Notes under the pieces: generated by a model
Told to the model about the DNA's origin: nothing
Seen by the model: only the letters and a program-made list of their open reading frames with translations
Databases searched by the model: none
Assembly (NCBI GenBank): GCA_963740835.1
Contig: CAVUFH010000002.1
Location: 124,001 to 188,000 of the forward strand
Source of the DNA: CAVUFH01 sp963740835
Lineage (GTDB): Bacteria > Actinomycetota > Acidimicrobiia > IMCC26256 > PALSA-610
DNA length: 64,000 bases
Direction of reading: 5' to 3'
Shown here: piece by piece, positions 42,905 through 51,773 of the stretch
Position numbering within the stretch: the stretch's first letter is position 1
How the letters are laid out: every line of letters begins with the position of its first letter
Position numbers and translations under genes: made by a program

Positions 42905-43542
42905 GACTCGTCCGCCTCCTCGCGGCGATTGCCGCTCTGCTCCTCGCCGCAGTCTTTCTCTCCGGCTGCGGCGAGGAGCAAGCACGCGCGGACATGCCGC
43001 CGCGGCAAACCGCGAGGGTGTCGACGCCGCCGACGACTGCAGATCCGTGGAACGTCACGCCGACGCAACCCGTGTACCACCCGACGCCGGTCACGCTGCA
43101 AGCACCCGATCCTGCCCGCATCGACATTCCGGCGGTCGGGATCGTGAGCAACCTCGTTCCGCTCGGCTTCAACGCGGACGGTTCGATGCAGGTGCCGAAG
43201 CACTTCGCGCAAGCGGGTTGGTTCGCCGACGGTCCGAACCCGGGCGCGACCGGTCCCGCGGTGATCGCCGGTCACGTCGACAGCACTCGCGGGCCCGCCG
43301 TGTTCTACCGGCTCAAGGATCTCCAGCCCGGCAACGACGTCGTCGTGACCCGCATCGACGGGACGACTGCAACCTTCCGCGTCACCCGCGTGGAGACGTA
43401 CGAGAAGCACGCGTTTCCGACCGCGTCGGTGTTCGGCCCCACACCCGATGCCGAGCTGCGCCTCGTCACGTGCGGTGGCGACTTCGACTGGTCGAAGCAC
43501 AGCTACAAGTCGAACGTCGTCGTCTACGCGACCCTGGTCTGA
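42901..43542 (+). CDS. Class F-type sortase, lipoprotein-like, catalytic Arg changed to Lys
   Basis: A 213-residue transpeptidase that should cut the sorting signal and attach the protein to the wall. A lipobox-like LSGC (20-23) ends the N-terminal helix, so it may be lipid-anchored. The sortase domain (about 70-213) has the catalytic His in VIAGHVDS (H125) and Cys in LVTCGGDFD (C191). At the place of the usual Arg (YRDN) it has SYKSN, Lys203. This could alter or slow catalysis, yet other motifs are intact. Overlap with the DUF4397 gene indicates a sortase-substrate pair. Confidence 0.87.
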   Translation: MRLVRLLAAIAALLLAAVFLSGCGEEQARADMPPRQTARVSTPPTTADPWNVTPTQPVYHPTPVTLQAPDPARIDIPAVGIVSNLVPLGFNADGSMQVPKHFAQAGWFADGPNPGATGPAVIAGHVDSTRGPAVFYRLKDLQPGNDVVVTRIDGTTATFRVTRVETYEKHAFPTASVFGPTPDAELRLVTCGGDFDWSKHSYKSNVVVYATLV

Positions 43543-43585
43543 ACGGTCCGCCCTCGCGGTCGCCTGTCGACCAGACTGTCCCCGC

Positions 43586-43658
43586 GGGCCCGTAGCTCAG
43601 TGGTCAGAGCAGGGGACTCATAATCCCTCGGTCGATGGTTCGATCCCATCCGGGCCCA
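43586..43658 (+). tRNA. tRNA with CAT anticodon, likely tRNA-Ile2
   Basis: A 73-nt cloverleaf: GGGCCCG pairs with CGGGCCC, anticodon loop CTCATAA, discriminator A, no CCA. The arms (GGGGA/TCCCT with TCGGTCGATGG following) look more like the tRNA-Ile2 whose C34 becomes lysidine by TilS than like elongator tRNA-Met, but both are possible. Confidence 0.85.
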
Positions 43659-43742
43659 CGTTCGCATGTGTTGTTCCGGTTGATGCTCGACATGTTGTTG
43701 TCGGTTGCCGTCGGGCGATGGCATGGCGGCTACGTTGCGCGG

Positions 43743-43978
43743 ATGACGCGCTATGACGTCAGGCCGCTGAGCGAGGAGACGTGGAACGACTTCGCGGCGC
43801 TCGTCGATGAAGAGGTTGCGGCGCGGTACCGGCGCTTGTTGCATCGGTGGAACGACCGTGATGCCGCCGGGTTTGGCGCACTGTTCAGCGAGACGAGAAG
43901 CATCGTCGGCTTCGACGGAGCAGTATCGAGACGCCTGCGACGATCACCGAACACCTCGCGGCTGCAGCAAATGCCTGA
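43743..43978 (+). pseudogene. Chimeric gene remnant next to the tRNA
   Basis: ATG at 43743 starts MTRYDVRPLSEETWNDFAAL, the opening of a GNAT-like acetyltransferase. After about 22 residues it changes to YRRLLHRWNDRDAAGFGALF, the opening of an SgcJ/NTF2-like protein, then loses conservation in all frames. Both families would need over 100 more residues. I read it as two truncated starts fused by deletion, possibly linked to recombination near the tRNA gene. Confidence 0.5.
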
Positions 43979-43995
43979 AGTGAAGTCGCAACCGG

Positions 43996-45199
43996 TCAGA
44001 CGCGGGGTGCGACCGGTCCGTCGGCGCCGGCCTTGGTGACGCGCACGCGCGCGGGCACGAAGGTGACGAAGAGCGCGGCCCCCGCGAGCACGAGCAAACC
44101 GACGCGCAGGTCGAACAGGCCCGAGAGCGCGCCGACGATCGCGGGCCCCGCGACCATGCCCAAGTAGCCGGCGGCGGTGATGCCGCCGATCGCCACGCTG
44201 GGGTGACGGGCGCCGACACTGACTTCGGCGAGGAGCAACGGCCACACCACCGTGATCCCGACGCTCGCCAGCGCGAGGCCGGCCGCGGCCGGCGCCGCGT
44301 TGCCAGAGAGCGCCTCGAGCCCGATGCCGATGGTCGCGACCGCGCCGCCGCAGCGCGACGCCTCGCGCGGCGCCCAACCCGCCGATCGCAGGGCCACCGG
44401 CCATGCGGGTCACGGTCGAGAGCGTCTGACCGATCATGTAGGCGCCGACACCGGCGAGGACGCCGACGCCAAGATCGGCGCGCAGGTACAGGACACCCCA
44501 AGTCGCGATGCCGCCCTCCACCATCGCGGCCGCCGCGAACACCGCGGCGAACGTGACGAGGCCTTCGTGTCGCAACGCGAGGAGTGATCGCAGCATCGAC
44601 GGGTGCTCGGTCACGGGGGTCGATGCTTCGCGGAAGCGGAAGCTGGCCAGGCCGAGGAGCACCGCGACCACGGCGATCACTGTCCATGTCACCCTCCACG
44701 AGGCACCCGCGTGCAACGAGAGGCCGGTCATCGCGGCGCCGAGGACCGCGCCCGCGTTGAAGAGCCCGTGGAAGCGCACGAGGTGGCCCGGGCGCGCACC
44801 GAGCCGCGCGGCCGCGAGGATGTTGATGACGACGTCGACGAGGCCACCGCCGGCCGTCGCGAGCACGAACGCGATCGCGAACAGTGCGTAGCGGGGAGAC
44901 GCGGCTTCGGCTCCGAGCAGTACCCCCCAGAGGACCAATGCCCGCGCGAGCGCGATACCTGCACCCCAGCGATCCGTCAGCACGCCGCCGGCGGCGTTGA
45001 CTGCGGCAGCCGCAATGATGCCGACCGCGATCAGCGCGCCGAGCTCGGCGTCCGAGAGGTGGAACGTGCGCTCGACGTCGACGGCCGCGACCGCCCAGGC
45101 GCCCGCGAACGCGCCGAACCACACGAACGACGCCGCGGTCGGGAGCAGTGACCCCGCGGGCGCAGATCGACCCTCCACGCTGCGCACCTCCTTCGGCAT
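43996..45199 (-). CDS. MFS transporter, frame broken in the middle
   Basis: A major-facilitator protein of about 400 aa. The first frame from ATG 45199 gives helices 1-8 (SFVWFGAFAGAWAVAAVDVE, GALIAVGIIAAAAVNAAGGV, LTDRWGAGIALARALVLWGV). Near 44350-44370 it turns to Arg-rich nonsense, while the frame one base on continues with AVATIGIGLEALSGN, ITAAGYLGMVAGPAIVGALS and VGLLVLAGAALFVTFVPARV to a stop at 43996. One extra base in the CTGCGGCGGCGCGGTC run explains it. Substrate unknown; family resembles small-molecule or drug exporters. Confidence 0.75.
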
Positions 45200-45295
45200 C
45201 ACCCCGATCTATCGGATCCGCGGTGTCGCGAGCGACCCGCCGGTAGAGAGCGGCGCCGACGGCGGGTTCGGGGGCTGGGCGGTAGCGGGCGGCGG

Positions 45296-45739
45296 CTACG
45301 CGGCGCGGGCTTCGGCGGCGTCGGCTACGGCGACGAGGTGCGCGACAACGTCGGGATAGATTGACCGGAGTCTGTGCCGGACGATGCGGCCGAGCAGGGT
45401 GTGCCTCCACGTCGCGGTCCAGCGGATGTGCGTCCCGTCGGCCGTGGGTGTGAGGGTCACCTCGGCGCGGTAGTCGTGCACCGGGATGCCGCGTTCGATC
45501 GTGTACACCAACCGCCGGCCGGGCTCGACCTCGAGGACGCGCTCGACCGTCGTGGTGCGGCCGTACCGAAAGAACCGAATCGCCCCGGCGCCATGCGGCG
45601 TATCGTCGCCCGCTTTTTCGTAGCCGCTCGCGTCCCATGGCCCCCATTGCGCGTACGTGCTCGCGTCCTCGAGGAGGCTCCACACCCGTTCGATCGGGGC
45701 GCGGGTGATGCCGTCCGCTTCCACCTGCAATTGCGCCAT
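45296..45739 (-). CDS. SRPBCC-family polyketide-cyclase/START-like protein
   Basis: A 147-residue hydrophobic-ligand-binding fold. It starts AQLQVEADGITRAPIERVWS, followed by the DASTYAQWGPWD and GRRLVYTIERGIPVHDYRAE blocks of the family. Ligand unknown. The ATG at 45739 has a GAGGAGAC ribosome site; the upstream extension to 45796 lies over the operator and is not coding. It is divergent from the TetR gene, with two palindromes between them, so the TetR probably regulates it. Confidence 0.85.
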   Translation of the reverse strand: MAQLQVEADGITRAPIERVWSLLEDASTYAQWGPWDASGYEKAGDDTPHGAGAIRFFRYGRTTTVERVLEVEPGRRLVYTIERGIPVHDYRAEVTLTPTADGTHIRWTATWRHTLLGRIVRHRLRSIYPDVVAHLVAVADAAEARAA

Positions 45740-45780
45740 CGTCGTCTCCTCTCGTGTTCTCGTCTGCTCGCGTTTGCCCT

Positions 45781-45810
45781 GTACCATATGGTACATGTAC
45801 CAGATGGTAC
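45781..45810. promoter_or_regulatory. Tandem TetR-type palindromes
   Basis: GTACCATATGGTAC (45781-45794) and GTACCAGATGGTAC (45797-45810), 14-bp palindromes (the second imperfect at its centre) spaced 16 bp centre to centre, between the divergent SRPBCC and TetR genes. A TACAGT -10 candidate (45808-45813) for the TetR gene overlaps the second site, giving autorepression. Two dimers could bind on one face. Confidence 0.8.
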
Positions 45811-45822
45811 AGTACGGAATCG

Positions 45823-46388
45823 ATGGCCGAACTGCAAGCGCGGGATCGTCTGCTGGCCGCCGCGGTGCACCACGCGCTGGACGCGGGCATCGCCGATCTG
45901 AGCCTGCGTGAGCTCGCCGCCGCGATCGGGACCAGCCACCGCATGCTCCTGTACCACTTCGGATCGCGAGAGGGGCTGCTCGTGGCCGTCGCCAACGCAG
46001 TGGAGGACCGCGAGCGAGCGTCGGCGCTCGATGCCGGGACGACGGAGGCCGACGCGTGCCGGTTCTTCCGGCGCGTCACCGATCCGAAGCTCCGGCCGCA
46101 GGAGCGACTGTTCTTCGAGCTGTACTCGCACGCGCTGTTGGGTCGCCCCGGTACCGAGGAGTTCCTCGACCGTGTCGTGGAGTCGTGGGTTGGGCCGATC
46201 GCCGAGCGTCTGATCGACGAAGGGACAGATCCGCGGCGCGGCGAGCGGAAGCCCGGCTCCACGTCGCGGTCGTGCGCGGGCTCATCCTCGATCTCCTCGC
46301 CACCGGTGACCGCAAGGGCGTGACCGCTGCGTTCGACCGGTACCTCGATCTGATCGCCACCGACGACGATGTGGTGGCGAAGTCATGA
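45823..46388 (+). CDS. TetR-family repressor, frame broken near the end
   Basis: The HTH (about 1-55: LLAAAVHHALDAGIADLSLR, then AAAIGTSHRMLLYHFGSREG) is normal. The ligand domain runs in the same frame to about residue 145 (WVGPIAERLIDEG), then becomes Ser/Pro-rich; in the frame one base earlier it goes on with EARLHVAVVRGLILDLLATG and FDRYLDLIATDDDVV, stopping at 46388. One missing base near 46231-46255 explains it. If real, the lesion would remove only the last helix. Likely ligand unknown; targets are its own gene and the divergent SRPBCC gene. Confidence 0.82.
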
Positions 46389-46430
46389 ACGCGATCGTTA
46401 CGCTGCGCGCCTTTCCCGGGGGAGGGATCG

Positions 46431-48599
46431 ATGCGCCGGCGGCTCGCGTTCGTCTTGCTCGTAGCACTGATCGCGACGAGTTGCCGGACGTTGATCGTCC
46501 CTGACCCGCCGGGTCCGCGCAGCACGGACGGATTCGTGTCGGCGTCGTGGTGGCGCAACCAGCAGCGCGGCTACTTGAACTACGCGTGGCAGTCCTTCTC
46601 GCCCGGCTCGTACACCAACATGATCAACAACGCGGAGTGGGCCCGCCGCACCCACACGCCGTTCGACACGGCTGGGATCACCCTCGCCGACGACGCGAGC
46701 TCGTTCCAGCGCATGGACGATTTCGTCGACACCGCGGACTTCGACCTCACGTACATGATGAACCTTTGGTACGGCTACCGCGACCTCCTCCCGGCCGACG
46801 TGCGCGCCGCGATGGAACAGCACATGCGGTCGTTCAAGTACTGGTTCACGGACCCGCAACCGGCCGGCACCATCGACCAGCGCTACTACTGGTCCGAGAA
46901 CCACCGCCTGCTGTTCCATGCCGACGAGTACCTCGCCGGCCAGGCGTTCCCGAACGACGTGTTCAGTAGCGACGGGAACACCGGTGCTTGGCACAAGACG
47001 CGCGCCCGCGGTCTCATCGATGAATGGCTCACCGAGAAGGCGCGCTTCGGCTTCACGGAGTGGCACTCGGACGTCTACTACCAGAAGACCGCCGATGCGC
47101 TGCTCACGATCATCGAGTGGGTCGACGACCCGGTGCTCGTTCGGCGCGCGTCGTCGATCCTCGACATGCTCTTCTTCGATATCGCGCTCAACATCCAGCG
47201 CGGCAACTTCGGGGCGACGCACGGCCGGTCTTACATGAAGGACAAGAGCGTTGCCACCGATCAAGACACGTTCAACATGGCGAAGCTGCTGTTCGACGAC
47301 ACCTCGCTCCCGTACACGTCCCGCGACGACGTGGGCGCGACGCTTCTCGCCCGTGCGCAGCACTACCGCCTGCCGGCGGTAATCCTGCGGGTCGCGCAGT
47401 CGCGGCGCACCACCATCGACCAGGAGCACATGGGTGTTCCGCTGGACCCGTCGCTCCCGGTCGACCCGAAGGCGACCGGTGTCGCCGGCTACTCGTTCCG
47501 CGACCCCGGGAATGTCGCGTTCTGGTGGGAGAAGGGTGCACAAACCGCGTGGCAGACGGTGCCGCTGACGCTCGACACCCTCGACCAGTACGGCCTCTGG
47601 GAATCGGACTTCTTCAAACCGTTCGAACCCATCGCCGACCTCACGGGCGGCAACCGAACCGTTGCCCAGACGCTCGCGCAGCAACTCGACCCGATGCTCG
47701 GGTTCGCGCTGCTGACGGCCGTCGACACGTACACGTACCGCAGTGACTCGGTGCTGCTGTCGACCGCGCAGTCGTACCGACCCGGGAACGCGAGCGAACA
47801 GCACCACATCTCGCAGGCCACACTCGACGAGAGCGCGATCGTGTTCACGACGCACCCGAAGAACGAGCCGCAATCGGGCACGCAGTGGCCGGACGACGAC
47901 GGCTACTGGACCGGGAACGGAAGCCTGCCGCGCGCCGCGCAGCACGGCGCGCTCTCGATGAGCCTGTACACGCCGGCGTTCGCGAATCCGGCGCCGCCGC
48001 TCGACTCGTTCGACTACCTGCCGTACACGCATGCGTACTTCCCGCAGGAGAAATTCGACGAAGTGGTGCAGGCCGGCGGCTGGACCTTCGGCCGGAAGGG
48101 CACCGGCTACGTCGCGCTGTTTTCCTGGCGACCGGCGCACTGGCGCACGTACAGCGATCCCGGCATCTTCACTCACGGACTGCGGGAGTCGTTCGATCTC
48201 GTCGCCGACGGCGGTCCCGACAATGTCTGGCTGACGCAGGTCGGCGACGCCACGCAGTTCCACGACTTCGCTGGGTTCCGCGCGGCGGTACTCGCCCACG
48301 CCCCGCAGGTGACACCGCGCCCGGCGAACGGAAGGCTTCCGGGCGGCTTCGACGTGACGTACCAGTCGCCGACCGAGGGTGCAGTCGGATTCGGGACGAC
48401 GGGACCGCTCACGGTCAAGGGTGCCGAGGTCGCGCTCGATCACGGCAAGCGCTACGACAACCCGTGGGCGATCGCGAACTTTGGTGCGCCGTCGCTCACG
48501 ATCGAGGACACCGACGGCACACTGATGCTCGACTTCGTACGCGGCACGCGGGTCGCGACAGTCACCGACCATCGGCCCGGGCATCACGAGGGGCGCTGA
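46431..48599 (+). CDS. Large secreted lipoprotein, possible alpha/alpha-toroid polysaccharide-active enzyme
   Basis: A 722-residue lipoprotein: the N-terminal helix ends with the lipobox ATSC (Cys18). The first 420 residues are helical and rich in aromatic pairs, with YYWSENHRLLFHADEYLAGQ and RFGFTEWHSDVYYQKTADAL; this recalls the alpha/alpha toroid of heparinase II/III or alginate lyase families, in which Asn, His and Tyr are catalytic. The C-terminal part (450-720) is beta-rich with VALFSWRPAHWRTYSDPGIF. I do not identify the family with certainty, and no carbohydrate operon is nearby. ATG at 46431 with a very strong GGGGGAGGG site; TACGCT at 46399-46404 is a -10 candidate. Confidence 0.6.
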   Translation: MRRRLAFVLLVALIATSCRTLIVPDPPGPRSTDGFVSASWWRNQQRGYLNYAWQSFSPGSYTNMINNAEWARRTHTPFDTAGITLADDASSFQRMDDFVDTADFDLTYMMNLWYGYRDLLPADVRAAMEQHMRSFKYWFTDPQPAGTIDQRYYWSENHRLLFHADEYLAGQAFPNDVFSSDGNTGAWHKTRARGLIDEWLTEKARFGFTEWHSDVYYQKTADALLTIIEWVDDPVLVRRASSILDMLFFDIALNIQRGNFGATHGRSYMKDKSVATDQDTFNMAKLLFDDTSLPYTSRDDVGATLLARAQHYRLPAVILRVAQSRRTTIDQEHMGVPLDPSLPVDPKATGVAGYSFRDPGNVAFWWEKGAQTAWQTVPLTLDTLDQYGLWESDFFKPFEPIADLTGGNRTVAQTLAQQLDPMLGFALLTAVDTYTYRSDSVLLSTAQSYRPGNASEQHHISQATLDESAIVFTTHPKNEPQSGTQWPDDDGYWTGNGSLPRAAQHGALSMSLYTPAFANPAPPLDSFDYLPYTHAYFPQEKFDEVVQAGGWTFGRKGTGYVALFSWRPAHWRTYSDPGIFTHGLRESFDLVADGGPDNVWLTQVGDATQFHDFAGFRAAVLAHAPQVTPRPANGRLPGGFDVTYQSPTEGAVGFGTTGPLTVKGAEVALDHGKRYDNPWAIANFGAPSLTIEDTDGTLMLDFVRGTRVATVTDHRPGHHEGR

Positions 48600-48668
48600 C
48601 GCCCAGAGGAAGCTCGGCGGCGAATTACCGCGGCGACCCGTCTGCCGGGTCCGTAACCTGCTCGATTC

Positions 48669-50249
48669 GTGGGTGTCATTGAGGTCAGTGACCTCGAGTA
48701 CGCGCCGGCCGGCGGTGGGGTGTTGTTCGACAAGGTCTCGTTCCGCGTCGGCAACGGTGAGCACGTCGCGCTGATCGGAGCCAACGGGAGCGGTAAGAGC
48801 ACGCTGTTGCGCATCCTCGCCGGAGAGGACCGCGCCGGGCGCGGTGTCGTCCGCATCGAGGGCGGCCTGCGCTTCATGCGCCAGCTGATGGGATCGACGA
48901 TCGACGACGGCACCGTGCGCGAACTGCTCTTGTCACTGTCGCCGCCGGCGGTACGGCGCGCAGCTGAAGAGCTCGAAGACGCGGCGCAGGTCGCCCAGGC
49001 CGAGCCGAGTGAACGCGCGGGCATGCGGCTCGCGCGGGCCCACGCGACATGGGGCGAGGCCGGCGGCTACGGCGAGGAGGTCCTCTGGGACGTCTGCACG
49101 ACCGCCGCCCTCGGCCGCCCGTTCGATGCAGTCGGCAATCGGTTGTGCTCGACCCTCTCGGGCGGGGAGCAGAAGCGCCTCGCACTCGAGGTGCTGTTCC
49201 GCGGCGATGCCGACGTGCTCCTGCTCGACGAGCCCGACAACTTTCTCGACATGCCCACGAAGGAGTGGCTCGAACGGGAGCTCGATCAGTGCCCGAAGAC
49301 CGTGCTGTTCGTGAGCCACGACCGCGAACTGCTCGCTCGGGCTGCGAGCAAGATCGTCACGCTCGAAGCGCTCGGCGCGTGGACGCATCCGGACTCGTTC
49401 CCGAGCTATCACGCGGCTCGCGACGCGCGGCTCGCGCGTCTCGACGAAGACCGGCGCCGCTACAACGAGGAGCGGTTGCGGCTCGAGGAGTCGCTCCGCG
49501 AGTTCCGGCGCCGCGCGCAGATGGGCTCGGACAAGTTCGCGTCGCGCGTGCGAGCGACGAAGAGCAAGATCGAGCGGTTCGAACGCGAGGCGCCACCGGC
49601 GGCGGCGAGCGCACAGCAGATCTCGATGCGGCTCACTGGTGATCGGACCGGCAAGCGCGCGGTCGTCGTCGAGCGACTCGAGCTCGCAGGACTCACGGAT
49701 CCGTTCGACACGGAAGTCCTGTACGGCGAACGCATCGGCGTGATCGGACCCAACGGCACGGGCAAGAGCCACTTCCTCCAGCTGCTCGCGGGGCTCCCGA
49801 TCGAGCACCTTGGTGAAGTGCGGTTGGGCGCGCGCGTCGTGCCCGGCTACTTCTCGCAGGTCCACGAAGAGGGCGAAGCCGACGCGGGCACCCTGCTCGA
49901 ACGGCTGCAGGACAAGGGTCGCTCGCGCGGCGAGGCAATGGCCGCGCTCCGGCGTTATGAGCTTCAGGACGGGTGGAACCGTCCGTTCGGCACCCTTTCC
50001 GGTGGCCAGCAGGCTCGCTTTCAGATCCTGATGCTCGAACTGTCGGGCGCAACCCTCCTGCTGCTCGACGAACCGACCGACAACCTCGACCTTGCATCGG
50101 CCGAGGCGCTGGAAGCCGCACTCGCCCAATTCGCGGGCACGGTGCTCGTCGTCACCCACGACCGCTGGCTCATGCGCAGCTGCGACCGCTTCCTGCTCTT
50201 CGGTCGCGACTGTTCCGTGCGAGAGTCCATCGAGGCGCGCTACGGCTGA
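48669..50249 (+). CDS. ABC-F family ATPase
   Basis: Soluble protein (526 aa) with two ABC domains and no membrane part. First domain: Walker A GANGSGKST, signature LSGGEQKRLALEVLF, Walker B VLLLDEPDNFLD. Second domain: Walker A GPNGTGKS, signature LSGGQQARFQILMLE, Walker B LLLDEPTDNLD. The linker (about 245-310) is Arg/Glu-rich, as in ABC-F proteins, which act at the ribosomal exit site in translation rescue or antibiotic resistance. GTG start lies 9 nt after TAACCT (48654-48659), so near leaderless. Which antibiotic, if any, is unknown. Confidence 0.9.
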   Translation: MGVIEVSDLEYAPAGGGVLFDKVSFRVGNGEHVALIGANGSGKSTLLRILAGEDRAGRGVVRIEGGLRFMRQLMGSTIDDGTVRELLLSLSPPAVRRAAEELEDAAQVAQAEPSERAGMRLARAHATWGEAGGYGEEVLWDVCTTAALGRPFDAVGNRLCSTLSGGEQKRLALEVLFRGDADVLLLDEPDNFLDMPTKEWLERELDQCPKTVLFVSHDRELLARAASKIVTLEALGAWTHPDSFPSYHAARDARLARLDEDRRRYNEERLRLEESLREFRRRAQMGSDKFASRVRATKSKIERFEREAPPAAASAQQISMRLTGDRTGKRAVVVERLELAGLTDPFDTEVLYGERIGVIGPNGTGKSHFLQLLAGLPIEHLGEVRLGARVVPGYFSQVHEEGEADAGTLLERLQDKGRSRGEAMAALRRYELQDGWNRPFGTLSGGQQARFQILMLELSGATLLLLDEPTDNLDLASAEALEAALAQFAGTVLVVTHDRWLMRSCDRFLLFGRDCSVRESIEARYG

Positions 50250-50298
50250 CCGACCGCGGCCGTCGGGCGCCACGCGTGGTTCCGTACACTCCTCGGTC

Positions 50299-51330
50299 TT
50301 GGAACGCACCCGCCTCGTCGTCTCGCCCGTCACCGGTTCGGTGATCAGCGGCCCGCAGCAACCTGCGACCTCGACGCCGGCGCGACCGCCGCGATCGGCG
50401 CGCCGCACGAGCACGATCGACACGACGCGGCCCGACGGAGTGCTCGGCCGGTCCGTGATCGAGGGAATCGCGCGTGACCTGGTCACTTCGGCCGCGGGAG
50501 AAATACACGTCGCGGCCGCGGCGCGCGTGCGCCTCGTCGCGGACGGCACCGACCGGTCGTTGCTCGAGATCGACACCGACCCCGACGTGGACGCGCTCGC
50601 ACCGTTGCGTGGCGCACTCGTCGGACCCGGGTTCCGGGCCAAGGTCGACGCGCTCGTTCCGTACTCCGAGCACGGTGCCGCGCCGTTGCTCATGCTCCTC
50701 GACGACGTTCCCGGCGCTGTGCTGGTGTCGGGCTACGCGCAGCTGTACCAGGGCGCGTTCCCGACCCGGCCCGTGCCCGACCAGTTCCTCGACGCGCAGG
50801 TCGATCTCTGCGCGGGCTGGGCCCGCGACGCCTCGATGATGCAGATGATCCGGGCCACTGGGCAGAACCCGACGCCGCTCGGACCGGTCGCACCGGAACT
50901 TCTCGACCCCGAGGACCCGGAGGCCTGGCACGCCCGCCCCCAGTTGGCGCCGCATTCGATGCGCCGCGCCCGCCGCCTGGACGTCATCGCGCCGACGCAC
51001 GGGGAAGAGCTCTACCGCATCGACGCGCATTTCCGCGATTCGCACATGAACGGCGACGGGGAAGAGACCGTCGTGCACGAGTACGGCGTCACCGCGACCG
51101 TGGACCCCGCGGCGCGCACCGTGCTCACCATCGCCGCCCGCGCGCACGTGCTGCCCTGGCAGGAGTGTCCACAAGCGCTCGCGAGTGCGGGCCGCCTCGT
51201 CGGGCAACCCGTTGCCGGTCTGCGACGCGTCGTGCGGCGCGAGTTCACGGGAACCTCGACGTGCACGCACCTCAATGACGTGTTGCGGCTCCTGGCCGAC
51301 GTCGAAGTTCTCGGGACCGAGCTCGCCTGA
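50299..51330 (+). CDS. DUF2889 domain protein
   Basis: A 343-residue soluble protein. The C-terminal half (about 220-340) matches DUF2889: RRARRLDVIAPTHGEELYRI, then a conserved Cys in PWQECPQALASAGRLVG, and FTGTSTCTHLNDVLRLLADV with a second Cys and His. The N-terminal half is related but less clear. Function is not known for the family. The TTG at 50299 lies 8 nt after a TACACT box (50285-50290), suggesting a leaderless transcript. It follows the ABC-F gene by 49 bp. Confidence 0.8.
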   Translation: MERTRLVVSPVTGSVISGPQQPATSTPARPPRSARRTSTIDTTRPDGVLGRSVIEGIARDLVTSAAGEIHVAAAARVRLVADGTDRSLLEIDTDPDVDALAPLRGALVGPGFRAKVDALVPYSEHGAAPLLMLLDDVPGAVLVSGYAQLYQGAFPTRPVPDQFLDAQVDLCAGWARDASMMQMIRATGQNPTPLGPVAPELLDPEDPEAWHARPQLAPHSMRRARRLDVIAPTHGEELYRIDAHFRDSHMNGDGEETVVHEYGVTATVDPAARTVLTIAARAHVLPWQECPQALASAGRLVGQPVAGLRRVVRREFTGTSTCTHLNDVLRLLADVEVLGTELA

Positions 51331-51361
51331 GCGGGCGTGGTGCCGCTTCACGCGCGTCACT

Positions 51362-51496
51362 TCACGGGACGCCGGCTTCGCGCTGCTGCGCGCGTACGTG
51401 CGCCGCAATCAACTGCGTTTGCACGACACGGCGCAGCGCATCATCCTCGGGTCGTTTCGTCTGAACCAGCTGACCGGGGTTCCGCCGCGAGCCTGA
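51362..51496 (+). pseudogene. C-terminal fragment of an ANTAR-domain protein
   Basis: An open segment ending at 51496 reads RDAGFALLRAYVRRNQLRL followed by HDTAQRIILGS, the last two helices of an ANTAR RNA-binding domain (AF..LR..A....L.d.A). No start codon with the first half of the domain is present, and the frame upstream is antisense noise. I infer the relic of a deleted GAF-ANTAR gene. Confidence 0.5.
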
Positions 51497-51554
51497 ACGG
51501 CGTTCGGGATCCAGTTGCATGATCCTCGTCGGACTATCGGCCGGAGGACAATTG

Positions 51555-51671
51555 ATGACAGACGGCCTCGCGACGCTCGGCGGGCGGGTTCAGCTCTTCG
51601 TGCTCTTGGCGATCTTGACGGGGATCGTGCTGCGACGGTCCCCGAGAGACGACCCCAACGATGGCGAGTGA
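51555..51671 (+). CDS. Small single-helix membrane protein
   Basis: ATG at 51555 with a good GGAGG (51543-51547) encodes 38 residues: MTDGLATLGGRVQLFVLLAI, a helix continuing LTGIVLRR, then a charged tail. The ribosome site and helix support a real micro-protein, but I do not recognise it. It lies in the gap between the DUF2889 and sulfatase genes. Confidence 0.45.
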   Translation: MTDGLATLGGRVQLFVLLAILTGIVLRRSPRDDPNDGE

Positions 51672-51773
51672 GAGCGACGCCGGACTGCAATCCCTCGACG
51701 TCAGGTGGCGTGTACCTTCGGCGGCCGAGTCGCTCGAGTGTGTGGCTCGATTCGGGCTCGCGGGAGGCAGACG

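Noticed and set aside
46398..48764. 788-residue minus-strand open frame opposite the lipoprotein gene
   Set aside because: Low-complexity composition, and the plus strand has a lipobox, ribosome site and coherent domains.
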